Shown here: in pieces, positions 1 to 10,272 of the stretch
Numbering within the stretch: the stretch's first letter is position 1
How the letters are laid out: each line of letters starts with the position of its first letter
NCBI GenBank assembly: GCA_030770425.1
Contig: JASJFT010000036.1
Span: 1-64,000, forward strand
DNA from: Darksidea phi
Lineage: Eukaryota; Ascomycota; Dothideomycetes; Pleosporales; Lentitheciaceae
Reading direction: 5' to 3'
DNA length: 64,000 nucleotides
Notes under the pieces: generated by a model
What the model saw: the letters and a program-made list of their open reading frames with translations, nothing else
Databases searched by the model: none
Told to the model about the DNA's origin: nothing
Position numbers and translations under genes: made by a program

Positions 1-516
1 ATTACCCCTTGCGGGGCTTCACATGTATCCCGTTTATCGTTGAGTAGAAAAACTCCCCTACAATAGCATAGTTGCGCAATGCAGCTTTTCCTCAGGAAAA
101 AAAAAAAAAAAAAAAAAAAAAAATATGACCTATTTCTATGTCAAAAAGGAAGCAAGCAAGGACGCACAAACACCTCCGAAACTATTTACCTAATGACCTG
201 CAGACGTCACTAGTATCCTATTGAAATCGTCCGCCATCGTGCAGCTAACAGCACCGAAGACGAGCGCCCACCTAGCATAATATCGCATGTCTCCTACAGG
301 AATTGGCGCGAAGGACATATTGCACCTGGGTCTCGAGGCTGAGTCTCTCCTTGCATTCCCCCTTGATATCGCCTAGCGCTCAAACGTAGCGCCATCCGTA
401 TTTGATTCGGTGGGGAGCACCCGTCTTCGCCCAAAATCATATTCCTCGTGAGCTAGAATGCACACGACCTCTTCACAAACAATCCTTCAAATGAGCTGAG
501 CATCCTCGGGGACCCC
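1..516. other. Gene-free window edge
   Basis: No convincing coding region. It holds a 27-nt A run (97-123) and ordinary mixed sequence. It lies 3' of the minus-strand gene that ends at 517, so it probably contains that gene's 3' UTR. Confidence 0.5.
97..123. repeat. Poly-A homopolymer run
   Basis: An uninterrupted run of 27 A residues on the plus strand. It could be a simple homopolymer tract or the poly-A tail of an old retrotransposed element; no flanking element or target-site duplication is evident. Confidence 0.8.
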
Positions 517-1392
517 TCACTCGAGCCAGCCATCCACCCAATCTTGCTCTTCCATCTGCCCCAGAGGAGGTACAAAGCACCCGAGTCCATAAGCCGCGAA
601 ATCAACACGTTTCGGAATCCTCATCTTCCTAGATACGGGCGATACCGCCATGCCGTCCGGCAAAACACCAGCACACACCACTGCGATTCCTTTTTGGTGG
701 AGACGACTGTTCATGGCGTGTAAATCAGTCCCGAGCCCCCAATACAGCCCAAGTCCTGATAGATCGGCTGTGTACTTGACGATTTCGATGGTGCGGAGGC
801 CATAGTTGTTGTTCAATATACGACCATATCTGAGTTGATGACCGGCCTGATGGATAAATTTGACCAAGTAGCGGCTGGTACGCTTGCTCTCTAGTGCGGC
901 GCGTAGGCGGCCTTCGAAGAGATTGGAGAGGGTCAAGCACCGCCCGTCGCCCAGTTCATGGCCTTTCAAGACGTCGTGCTGCTTTACACTTGCTTTGACA
1001 ATGGCATCGAGCATTCGGCCTTCGCCACGGCCACTGACTCCATCGATAATCCTCGGTGGGGAGTCCAAAATGAAGTCCTTAGCTAGAGTCGTAACAATGA
1101 TTCGAGCCTCATCGTGAACGAGCTTGCAAGTCGCGAGTATCGCCACGGGAACAGATCTTAGGATGAAGGTTACGCGATGAGAGGGCTCATCGGGATGTCG
1201 TGTTTGGTAGTGCTTAGTCTTTCGCGGTAGGTTCTCATACACCATAACTAGTTACTAGAGTCAGTAGGCTTCAACACGAGACAGGACTCAACGCTGGGCA
1301 CGTTTTAGTATGATCAGCCCAGGCTACGTACGGCGTATTTCCTTGGGGAGGTCCAGGAACCGGAAGGGCTCGACGGGCGCGCTAGTTCTCAT
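517..1392 (-). CDS. 2EXR/F-box-like fungal protein, two exons
   Basis: Two exons: 1392-1332 and 1247-517, with an 84-nt intron (donor GTACGT, acceptor AACTAG), giving about 263 residues. The first exon supplies MRTSAPVEPFRFLDLPKEIR; the join restores LMVYENLP, so the protein reads FLDLPKEIRLMVYENLP. That pattern (LPxEIRxxIYExLP) is the usual N-terminus of 2EXR or F-box-like proteins of filamentous fungi, followed by a segment (ILRSVPVAILATCKLVHDEA) common in these families. The role is unknown; relatives are numerous and often lineage-specific. The ATG at 1245 alone would lack the conserved N-terminus because in-frame TAA and TAG precede it, which is why I chose the spliced start. No membrane segment or signal peptide is seen. 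Family membership is an inference from the N-terminal pattern. Confidence 0.75.
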
Positions 1393-2362
1393 GGTGGCGC
1401 GGTTGTTTCGCTATGGGAAGATGCCGGACGCATGAAGGTTGACGGGTGTGTGGCAGCCTGGAGGTGTTATAGCCATATGATTGAGGCTCGGAGTGAGGCT
1501 TGGTGGGGTGTGGCAGAGGCGCAGGTGGCACAGTGGATGCCTTGCGCTAGCACTAAGAAGGCATAGTGTAACGTTTAAAATAGATATATCACGTGCGGAG
1601 CCTTTCAGCTTGACATATTGTTCGACTGAGTATTCGATGGGCAACTCTCATACGTTAAAAGCTTGATAGGATCCCTGCGAGTAGGAGGGATCAATGGACA
1701 CGGGTAGTCGCTAACGTTCTTACCCAAGTTTCACCTGCAACCCCGCTAGGTTTGCACGATCGTAACGATAAGCAGAAGTGGCTCTCAATGCATTCACTTA
1801 ACCAAGCTCCTTTGAAAATTTCCAGGACACTAGATTTTCGAGCCTGGCCTATGCCGTAAGCACTGAACATTGACGATGCTTGTTAAGCAAGAGGGTTCTT
1901 TACCCGAAGCCGGCGGAGGTGACAACGAATCACGAATCTCCTGTCCCGCTTCACATGAACGACAAGCCCGTGTCACTGGGTGTGCGTCCTTGGCCCTCCT
2001 ACTAATAGACGACCGGAGGACTGATCACGCGATGACCAAGAAGTGCTTCCAGGTGGCGCCACATATTCTTAAGCAGTCAATGCCACCTGTAGAGACGCAT
2101 TACCTTCTCTCTCACTCTATTTGGTGCGGGAAGCTCTGCCACCCTGCGATGATGATGTAATCTGGTCAGACATCGTGATTACGACTACAACTTGTTGATT
2201 CGAGACATTCGCGCGCACCGCAGGTCACGATACTCTGCACAACCTTATCTGCACGACTTTTCCTATACAGTTGGCTTAAACCACCTGCCGTGGAGCACTT
2301 GCTTCTGCATGTAAATACCATGCAAGTGGGGTCTTCACCCAAACAACACACCTACATGAAAG
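1393..2362. promoter_or_regulatory. Divergent intergenic region
   Basis: About 970 bases between the minus-strand 2EXR-like gene and the plus-strand RING gene. Small open frames (for example 1870-2160, 96 codons) have no recognisable motif. It must carry both promoters; I see no strong TATA element worth calling. Confidence 0.4.
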
Positions 2363-2960
2363 ATGGCAAACGAAACGCAGTCGAAGTCAAACGGAGGAGA
2401 TATAGAAAACCAGAACGGCTTTGCAGTTATGGTTGTACTGCCTTTGATGTTTGCTCTTACTCTGGTTATTCTGTTGACAATGTAGGTCGGTTTGCTCCAT
2501 GGGTTGCAATGTGTTGCTGATGGTGGTGCAGAGCTTGTTTGCTGCCGAAATGCAACCGCGAAACCGACGAGTCGAGAGAGAAACGGAGACAAAAGCGATT
2601 GGAAAAGCTTGATACCGCTATCAAAGCCGAGCACTTTGTCGACTGGGCTAACAAAGAGCGGAGACTGCGCCCAGATGCGCCCTTTGCGAATGTGCTCTGG
2701 TACACATGTCCTGTCGAATGGGTTGGACAATACTGATGTGGTGCCATAGCGTCATATGCTTGGAAGAGTTCGACGATGGATCCCAGATTCGCGGGCTCGA
2801 GTGCCACCACGTTTTCCACCAACGATGTCTCGACGATTGGTTCGGTAGATGGAACGAGTACTGTCCACTCTGTCATCGACGCATAATGCCGATGGAGAAG
2901 GGACTGCGGAAGACGGAGCGGACCGTAGGTCTGCCACCGCCAGCTGCATTCATGGTCTGA
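2363..2960 (+). CDS. Membrane-anchored RING-H2 ubiquitin ligase, three exons
   Basis: Exons 2363-2481, 2532-2699 and 2750-2960, separated by two 50-nt introns (donors GTAGGT and GTACAC; acceptors GCAG and ATAG), giving 165 residues. Residues about 19-45 form one hydrophobic membrane segment (AVMVVLPLMFALTLVILLTI). A basic linker (ESREKRRQKRLEK) follows, then a C-terminal RING-H2 with zinc ligands C96, C99, C114, H116, H119, C122, C134 and C137. The second junction creates the first ligand pair, CVIC, which confirms the splice. Small TM-RING-H2 proteins act as E3 ligases that pass ubiquitin from an E2 to substrates at ER, Golgi or vacuolar membranes. The substrate is unknown. The ATG at 2363 starts the frame that leads into the membrane segment; the nearby ATG at 2356 is in another frame. 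Confidence 0.85.
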
Positions 2961-4179
2961 GGCGCTGTGAGACGGGTTCCGAAGCGTACATTTCCCCCCA
3001 CCCATGGCCCATTTTTTATAGTGCCAAATCAAATTCGAACGATACACGGGGAAGCACGAGCTGAATGCTAGATGAAGTGTGTGTGTCGGCTAATCCAAGA
3101 AGCAGCGACGAGGGGAAGGTGACACACGTTCCCCACTTCCCGCCTCCGGGTTCTAGACGGGACTTGGCAACGGGAGTGCGTCGATCCCTGCTGCGATCGC
3201 GGGCACGCCAGGAGTTATCTCGGGCTTTATTGGAAGACACGAAGGTGCAAGAAGCTTGAGGTCGCTGGAGAGTGCATGGAGGGTGCAGCTTTTGAGGTCT
3301 GACTGCCGTCGTAATGGCTATCGCATCTGTGTTGGGGGGCGTTCGTCGCCGTGGGCTGTGCGAGGTTGCCTCGGGAAGCCCCGGCGCGTCCTCAGTCCGA
3401 CTCTTATCGTGGACAGGGAAATAGGGAACCCATGTTCGTCGGTGGTTGAGTCTAAGAATATCCGCTGTGGTAATTGCAACGATTGTGCTTTCTGCCCACG
3501 TCTCCGCTTGCCTCGGGATGGGAATGCTGAGTTGTCGCTGTAATTACCATCGTGCTCGTCCGCAAACACACGAGGTGGGCTAGGCCAGAAGCGGCATGGT
3601 GGCAACGAGCACTCAGTATATCACGCCACCAGAAGTGGGCTGATGTCCTCTGGCACTTTGCGCTTCACGCTTCAGTGCTGCTCCGAACCCCCCCATCTTC
3701 CGGCGAAATTCCTCCTTTGCAGGTGCCTTTCTGCAGCCTCAGTCTCACACCCGCCCCCGGTATTGTGGAGTGTCCAGGACAAGGGCAGCAACCGCTGACT
3801 CTGCGCCGTTTTCATTTGCAACTGCCGCCATCCGTTGTGCGAAACGGCCGGGTCCGCAATTCGCCATAAGAACGGTGGATCCCGGGATCAAGAAAAGACT
3901 CTTCGAGCTCCTTGGCCTGCCATCGTTCCCTTAAAACCTCCCGTCAACGAGTTCTGCGGCTTTGGTATTGCTGGTACTGCTTTGCACGCATTGAGTTTGA
4001 GCGCCGCCACAACCGATCTTATCTACCTGTCTATTCGTTAAGCGCCCGCATCAAGGTTCTAGGTCTCACGTCTGGGCTTGGCAGCCCGCATCGGCGTTCC
4101 GTGTCCGCTGAGTCCGCTGAGTATCTCCTGATCAACGCGTGAGCCGCCTCGTGCAACCCGCAACCCTCTAACACTCACC
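2961..4179. promoter_or_regulatory. Intergenic region and probable long 5' leader of the bHLH gene
   Basis: About 1.2 kb with overlapping spurious open frames on both strands and no recognisable protein. The last 300 bases are CT-rich and precede an ATG in good context (CTCACCATGG), as expected of a fungal promoter and 5' UTR. Confidence 0.4.
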
Positions 4180-5493
4180 ATGGCTCTGAACTGGAATGTC
4201 TTCCTCAATGATGACGCTCTCAATATACCGAGCGACCTATGGCCAGATATCACACAACCACCACAAGATCCTTCGACTGAAATGCCAAAATCAAGCTCTG
4301 CACGCACTCCAGGCTCAGAACCTGACGGCATCGACACTTTCAACTCCTTCCTGAACGGCACATCAGCTGACCCTTACTTCGACGAGTCTCTTTTCACCCC
4401 CAACGACTACATCCTGAGCGACCTCGACGTCCTCCAACCGTTGAGCGACACTTTCGCTGGCGGAGAATCGACATCTGAGTCGTCCCCAGAGCCATCGACC
4501 GGCAGTGGTTTGGCGTTCCCAGCATCACAAAACCTGGGGTCGACCATGGCAGCAACCTCGACGCAATCGCCTCAGATGTCTCTCCTCCAGAAGCCCATTG
4601 TAACAAGGGCCAACACCTTTCCCAATCCCCAATACGAGTCAATGTTCCCCAACAGCCTAGAGGTGGGCTTTGTCGAGGATCTTACCTTCCCCGGTGGACC
4701 CACAGCGCCCCCCAAGTCATCCAAGCCGTCCAAGTCGAACGTTGACAACAGCGACAAGGCTTCAACAAGCACGACAGCGAAGCGTGCTCACAAATCGAAG
4801 CCAGATATCCTCTCCGCTTGCTGGACATCGCCTTTGTGCCCGAACCATGACCAAGACGGACCACCGCCGAACCCGTCCACTTGCGGAGGTGGATGTGCTC
4901 CGTTCCTGTTTGCCAACGAAGACACTCTACCGACTTCAACCATAAACAACCTACTCAACGAAGCCCAGGAGGTGGCGCTTGAAGATGGTGTTGTCGAGAT
5001 CAAGTCATCCAAGAAGCGGTCAGAGAGTGTGTCATCCGGCGAGCCATCCGGTCGTCAGTTTTCAGCTAAAACCGATGCTGAGACACCGTTCAAGAGCAAA
5101 AGCGAGTCAGAGGATTCACCTCGGGCACCTACAGACGAGAAGCCAAAGTCTCGTCGCCGGCTACCCCACAACCAAGTCGAGCGGAAGTACCGCGAGTCAC
5201 TCAATACGCAACTCGAATCTCTCCGCCGTGTCGTCCCCTCTCTGCAGCAGAATCAGCGTGGGTTCGATGGCGCTGATATTGAAGACTTACCAACGCCTTC
5301 GAAACCGAGCAAAGCCGTCATTCTAGCATCCGCGACTGCGTACATCAAGCAGATGGAAAAGGACAAGAAGAGCATTGCCGACGAAAACCAGCTCCTCAAG
5401 TCGCGGGTCAAGGCTCTACAAGCGCTCGTCAAGTGCGAAGACTGCTCACTGATGCAGTATGTCATGGACTTGAAGATCAAACAGACGAGTTGA
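4180..5493 (+). CDS. bHLH transcription factor
   Basis: Single-exon gene of 437 residues. The first 320 residues are acidic and Ser/Pro-rich, as in an activation region, with a short Cys-containing patch near residues 207-247 (CWTSPLCPNHDQ, then CGGGCAPFLF). The basic helix-loop-helix lies at about 325-395: the basic part HNQVERKYRESLN has the E-R spacing that reads an E-box, helix 1 is LESLRRVVPSL, and helix 2 is SKAVILASATAYIKQMEK. A leucine-rich coil follows (ENQLLKSRVKALQALV). The long loop between the helices recalls the SREBP-like and Myc-type fungal regulators, but there are no membrane segments, so it is not a membrane-bound SREBP. It should bind E-box DNA in the nucleus as a dimer. 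Target genes cannot be deduced from sequence. The start has an excellent context (ACCATGG). Confidence 0.9.
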   Translation: MALNWNVFLNDDALNIPSDLWPDITQPPQDPSTEMPKSSSARTPGSEPDGIDTFNSFLNGTSADPYFDESLFTPNDYILSDLDVLQPLSDTFAGGESTSESSPEPSTGSGLAFPASQNLGSTMAATSTQSPQMSLLQKPIVTRANTFPNPQYESMFPNSLEVGFVEDLTFPGGPTAPPKSSKPSKSNVDNSDKASTSTTAKRAHKSKPDILSACWTSPLCPNHDQDGPPPNPSTCGGGCAPFLFANEDTLPTSTINNLLNEAQEVALEDGVVEIKSSKKRSESVSSGEPSGRQFSAKTDAETPFKSKSESEDSPRAPTDEKPKSRRRLPHNQVERKYRESLNTQLESLRRVVPSLQQNQRGFDGADIEDLPTPSKPSKAVILASATAYIKQMEKDKKSIADENQLLKSRVKALQALVKCEDCSLMQYVMDLKIKQTS

Positions 5494-6219
5494 ACATTCT
5501 CACGAGGTGCGTCTTCATTGGACTGAAGCGCGCACGACGACCGACTCTTTGTACCAAGTATTCGACATCTAGCATCTATAAAATCTTAGCATTACACGGC
5601 GTTTGGTGATGAATGGGAGCAAATACCTGCACGATCGATCTTTGTTTTGGAATTAGATGGAACAAAAACTTGTCTCGGAAGTCATGCACCCCTCTCACGA
5701 ACTTCGGCCGCCACTGTTATGGGCACTCCCCATCAGATATACTACCGATCGTGCTAAAATGATGGGTTGGGCGGCGACCCAGGCGTTTCGGAATGCAAGC
5801 TTGGCCTAATCGGCCGGCAACATTACTTGGGACTCTTTCACCTATGCGCGAATTTTTTCTACCTCTATGTAACTGTCATAACTGAATCAACGGCTTTTCT
5901 CCTTGTGGCTTCGGAGTCCTTGCATATCGTGAAGTGCGGCGCTAGCAGTTTAACAACATCTGTGCCATGGTATGTATGTGAGGAGTCCTTTCTGTTTAAA
6001 CGTATGCTGATGTTTACTTATAGACGTGTTAGCGATAACGCACCTCTCTAGGGACATTCGGTTCCGTACACCTTGTAGCGCTATCAAGACATCGCCATGG
6101 GTGCCACCGATCCCGGGTTCCACGCCGTCGTCTCAATAGTGACCGGAGCCGTAACGCAACTACCTATCGCTGATTGGTCCAGTTGCGTCCCAGGGTGGTG
6201 GCTTAGCTGGTTTGTAAGC
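5494..6219. other. Gene-free region
   Basis: About 720 bases 3' of the bHLH gene. A 94-codon frame (5767-6051) has no recognisable features. Probably a 3' UTR followed by the upstream region of the CorA-like gene. Confidence 0.4.
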
Positions 6220-6347
6220 GAGAAGGCTGACTTTGCTATGAACAGACTGGAAAGGCTGTGATCTTGTCTATGAGAAGGCTGACTTTGCTATGAACAGGCT
6301 GGAAAGGCTGTGATCTTGCCTATGAGAAGGCTGACTTGGCTACGTAT
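6220..6347 (+). repeat. 52-bp tandem repeat, about 2.3 copies
   Basis: The unit beginning GAGAAGGCTGACTTTGCTAT starts at 6220, 6272 and 6324, an exact 52-bp period with only a few substitutions; the third copy is truncated at about 6340. It abuts the start of the CorA-like gene, so it forms that gene's 5' leader or core promoter, and the last copy even supplies an in-frame TTG codon (6336). Confidence 0.9.
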
Positions 6348-7928
6348 ATGACCGGTCAAGCCCGAGGAAGTGATAACTCCGAACCTACCTCTTGCGGCCC
6401 CACGCAAGTCCAGATAACGCGCCTACTAAAGTCTGAAATGCAGCAAAGCTTAAATCAATACCGTCGAGAACTGGATGCCTTAGCAAGCAGAATTCCAGCG
6501 TATGAAGAACTTAAATTATTCAGAGAAACTTCGCAGGAGCTCGATGCGTCTCCAGCAGCAATTTCACTGGTGTGTTTCAATGAAAGCTCAGCGCCGGAAT
6601 TTGCGGACATTCCCGAAAACGACCTCCCGAACTATCTAAAGACTACTGGCTCAAGTAGGCTCTTTATCATCGAAAATGTGAGCAGCAACGTCATGGAGCT
6701 TCTTGGTTCCTACGCCGGTGTGGGATTCGACTTCTGGTTGGACCACGTCAGTAACTTGAACTGGTTCCGGTTGGGGGACATTGAGAAGCATCTCCCGGCC
6801 TTAAAATCTGTTAGACTGGGGTCGAAACATGTTCGGCATCGATTCATCGGCCCACGAGAACTGCTACTCGAGAATCCAGGTCATCTTGTGAACGACACTA
6901 TAGAACCTGAGGCCGGCAGTTCTAGGGTCCCTCGTGTTGCGGGAGCGCTGAATCCTTTGGAACGGCTGCCGCATCGGTCACATAAGGAGGTCCGACATAA
7001 GGACCGCTTCCCACCACTCGCTTTGGCGCGACAGCATGTTTCGATGTGGTTCGATACTCCAACATGCAATACCGGTTGGAAAACGGGTACGTACTTTCGG
7101 CTCTGTCCTAACAAACGACCGACTGCTTATGTATGCCTAGGGATCATACTGCTCGATCCGCCATTCCAACCAAAGAGAGAGCTTGGAAAATGTCAAAACC
7201 CTGCCTACCGATCCATTGTAGCGCGAGCCGAACCCCAAAAACCATTGACGTATCGCATGTCACTCATTGACTGCTTAAGGCAAGACAAGAACTTGCAAAA
7301 ATGGGGCATTCCGTGCCCCTTCGTCACGCTCAAAGAGATGTATCGCATCATTGTTTCGGAGTGGATCTTTGTAAATATCTGCTTCCAGCGCGAATTGAAC
7401 ACCATCGAATGGAACCTCGAGAACGAAAATTCACGACTCGAACGTCTGCAGGAACATCTAAACAGCCTCTACACAATCCGTCGTCGTATGACACTGTATG
7501 ATGTGCTCATCGAAGAACAGCGAGAGGCGTGTCGCCACCACGGTAGAGAATATTGGGATATGTCGCCCTCTCCCGCTAATACTTCCGCTCTCTCGAATGT
7601 CACAGATACCTTGGAAACTGACTTCGCGTTTGTTGCAGACCAAGTAGCCAAGAACCAAGAGCGAGTTGCCCAAAACATCAGTCTTCTGATGGGGCTCATT
7701 TCGGTAGCGGAAAGCCACACTAGTAATGCGAACGGGAAGCGCATAGAAGTTTTGACGCTGGCTGCTGTTTTCTTTCTGCCGTTCTCTCTTGTGTCGACTG
7801 TGATGAACATGGATGGGGATATGGGGCCTGGAGGGTCCAGGCAGTATGTTTTCTGGATCATTTCGATTCCGTTTTCGGCAGTGCTTGGACTGGCGTATAC
7901 GTTTTACAGTAGGTCTTGGACACCGTGA
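6348..7928 (+). CDS. CorA-like Mg2+ transporter family protein, two exons
   Basis: Exons 6348-7086 and 7141-7928, giving about 508 residues. The 54-nt intron has a GTACGT donor, a CCTAAC branch point and a TAG acceptor; removing it restores GWKTGIILLDPPF, which is typical of the family, although the intron itself contains no stop. The N-terminal 350 residues are soluble, with a long helical stretch (about 380-440) before two C-terminal membrane segments: LTLAAVFFLPFSLVSTVMN, then YVFWIISIPFSAVLGLAY. CorA channels end the first segment with Gly-Met-Asn; here the equivalent is Val-Met-Asn (about residues 467-469), a change common in the fungal CorA-like subfamily, so ion selectivity is uncertain. 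The frame continues 5' to a TTG at 6336, but the first ATG is at 6348 and I take that. Confidence 0.8.
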   Translation: MTGQARGSDNSEPTSCGPTQVQITRLLKSEMQQSLNQYRRELDALASRIPAYEELKLFRETSQELDASPAAISLVCFNESSAPEFADIPENDLPNYLKTTGSSRLFIIENVSSNVMELLGSYAGVGFDFWLDHVSNLNWFRLGDIEKHLPALKSVRLGSKHVRHRFIGPRELLLENPGHLVNDTIEPEAGSSRVPRVAGALNPLERLPHRSHKEVRHKDRFPPLALARQHVSMWFDTPTCNTGWKTGTYFRLCPNKRPTAYVCLGIILLDPPFQPKRELGKCQNPAYRSIVARAEPQKPLTYRMSLIDCLRQDKNLQKWGIPCPFVTLKEMYRIIVSEWIFVNICFQRELNTIEWNLENENSRLERLQEHLNSLYTIRRRMTLYDVLIEEQREACRHHGREYWDMSPSPANTSALSNVTDTLETDFAFVADQVAKNQERVAQNISLLMGLISVAESHTSNANGKRIEVLTLAAVFFLPFSLVSTVMNMDGDMGPGGSRQYVFWIISIPFSAVLGLAYTFYSRSWTP

Positions 7929-8809
7929 TGGGTGTTCTTAGAAGCTTGTATTCTGGATTTGTCATCAGTATCAACTGTCATAACGAGGGAAGTGTGAATT
8001 GGGAATCTGACGGCGCGCAGGAGTGTTGTGGAGAACTTATACACTATACCATGAGGCGTACCGGCTGGTTAAAGGAGTTGGCTTTTAGTAATCTAGTTAT
8101 ATTAACGAAGCAATGGATGCGGTTCTTTTCGTGCTCACAGCTTTCGTTGGCAAGAGGAATTTGTCGTCGCTCATTTCAGATGTTGCCGCTGCGATCAATA
8201 CGCTATGCTAGGTGATGAGAGGTACAACCTTCAGTTCCAATATAATTTCAAGGCTTGCGGATGGTTCACTAATATGTGTCTTAAGCAAGATTTGGTCTTT
8301 ACATAGTGAACTCAGGGGAAGATTTTCGCAATGGTGTGAAAACAAAGGTTCATTCCTCAGTATATTACTAGCACGTCGAATGGGCAAGCAATTTAGTATC
8401 ATGGGTGGAAAAGGATGATGTATGGGAGGAGGCCATAGCCGGGTATGGTTTCGTGTGAAGAGGAGCTCGGTGGAGTGATCGGAGGTGACCGATGAAACAT
8501 CACGCCATTAACAAAAAGTGTTGAGCACGAGATCGATGTAAACTGTGTAAGCTATGCAAGCACAGGCGTTAGCCATGAGTCACTCCACAATCGGCTGGGA
8601 GGCGTTCGGTATTATAGAGTAATTAGCTATAAGAGGTAGACTATCTAACTGTCTACTGTGCTACTGGCATACTCTCTAACGCCCACCGCATAGCTATCGG
8701 TAAACGTTGTAACTCAGCATCCATCAGCATCATACCCCGCCTCAATTTCTGGTACACATCAACAGACTAAAGCCATTGCATCAGTCCAGTCCCTCCACAT
8801 ACCCTCGCA
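7929..8809. other. Gene-free region
   Basis: About 880 bases between two plus-strand genes. Short frames only, none with recognisable motifs; the second half is CA/CT-rich towards the next ATG. Confidence 0.4.
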
Positions 8810-9202
8810 ATGCCATCGAGTAACCTACAACCCACCTCCGCCGCCGACTCAACAGCCTCAATATCGTCCCCACCAATTCCACAATCTCACCACCCCTCCC
8901 TTCTTCGACGCCTATCATCAAGCGTACCCGAACAAGCAGGTCACCTGCTCGAACGCCTCCTCGCACCAAACACACTGCTCTACACAATGGCGCACAACAA
9001 CCCTCGCAGCCCTCACAAGGTGAAGGACGAATGGCGGAGGAACTTGCTCAGCGCGAAAGAGAATAAACAAGCTGAAGCGGTGGAAATAGATTTGTGTCGA
9101 GTAGTGGAAGACGGGAAGACGGGGTCGGATGCAGAGTTTGGGGTGCCGTTGTGTCGCGAGGCGGAGGTTGAGAGATGGAAGGTTGATGGAGGATGGAGGT
9201 AA
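8810..9202 (+). CDS. Hypothetical small protein
   Basis: A 130-residue frame with an ATG start after a CT-rich leader. The first 45 residues are Ser/Pro-rich and disordered, then a short hydrophobic patch (LLERLLAPNTLLYTMAHNN) and a charged region (KDEWRRNLLSAKENK). No domain is recognised. The composition, with disordered N-terminus and amphipathic core, looks like coding sequence, but an opposite-strand frame overlaps it (9013-9414). It may be a real small gene or chance. Confidence 0.4.
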   Translation: MPSSNLQPTSAADSTASISSPPIPQSHHPSLLRRLSSSVPEQAGHLLERLLAPNTLLYTMAHNNPRSPHKVKDEWRRNLLSAKENKQAEAVEIDLCRVVEDGKTGSDAEFGVPLCREAEVERWKVDGGWR

Positions 9203-10272
9203 GCCAAAAGGGAGAAGGCAGTCATGGTATTGAGTAGGGGGGGCGCGTGAGGAGATGATGAAGACATCACCAGAGGGTTGGCGAAAATGCAGAAGTTTAC
9301 TGCGGTCTTGACTGCCTCAGGGTAGACGGTGCTTGTCTTGCAGCCGCGGCTTTTCGTACAGCCTGGACTTTGCTTCTCTGAATTATACCCCTTATTCCTC
9401 TTTGAAATCTGCATTTGACTCCTGCTCGTCTACTTTTGTTGCCTTCCTAGGGTTTCAGCGCTTTCCTTCTGCGCTGGCGGTGGGCCTCGCCGTCATGTTT
9501 GACTGCTACGGGGAAAGAACGGGAACGGAGACATGAGTATTGTAATATATAAGGTGAACTAGATCCTGAGCCTATAGTCCTCTTCTTCGTAACTCCATAG
9601 ACAGTGAAGGCGGGTTTTCAAAGTGTCCAAGCTTTTCCGGATCGGAAGAACCTTTGGCCTAGCGCCTCCAAAGCTGCATAACCCCACAGCTTCCTGCCCT
9701 AGACTTTTCTCCGTCAACGGCCTGCCTCTCCAACGCTGCGTTTCTTTGCTCACAAACAGACACCGAGTACAGCTCGCGTCGTCTTGCCCATGCAAATGAG
9801 AAATTCGGAGTAATCTTCACTTACTGCTGCCATCTCGCTCGCCCGAGCTCTGGCACGACTGCCCGTAAGGGCCTGGCGTGACTCACGTCTGCATTCGGCA
9901 TCAGAAAATCCAGGGCCCAGAAACCTTGCACTGCTCCCAAGAGGGGGTGTGTGCTTGCGTGGACCGGTGTCCCTATGGAAGTCGGTGCGAAGATTGTGTG
10001 CTCTCGCAAGAGGGCGACATTGTAGTACAATACGCAGCGTACCTGACCTTGAGTAGCTTCGGCGAAAGAGAGAGGGTATCATTCGATTCTGATTACTCTG
10101 GAGAGGCAGGCCGTTCATCCCTATTTACTTTTTTGTGAGTTTGACAATGCTTTTATGCGATTTGGTTTGAGGATACTGCTAATAAACCAACAACACCTAA
10201 CTCAAATGACCGATCGAAGGCAATACCTTTTCCGCGAACGTTATTACATCACCAACGGCACTCGCCCACGAC
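9203..10272. other. Gene-free region
   Basis: About 1.07 kb 3' to both flanking genes, so likely to hold their 3' UTRs. Open frames on both strands overlap each other (9750-10118 minus, 9878-10138 plus) and have no domain signature. Confidence 0.4.

Noticed and set aside
1870..2160. 96-codon plus-strand frame
   Set aside because: No recognisable composition or domain and no splice partners.
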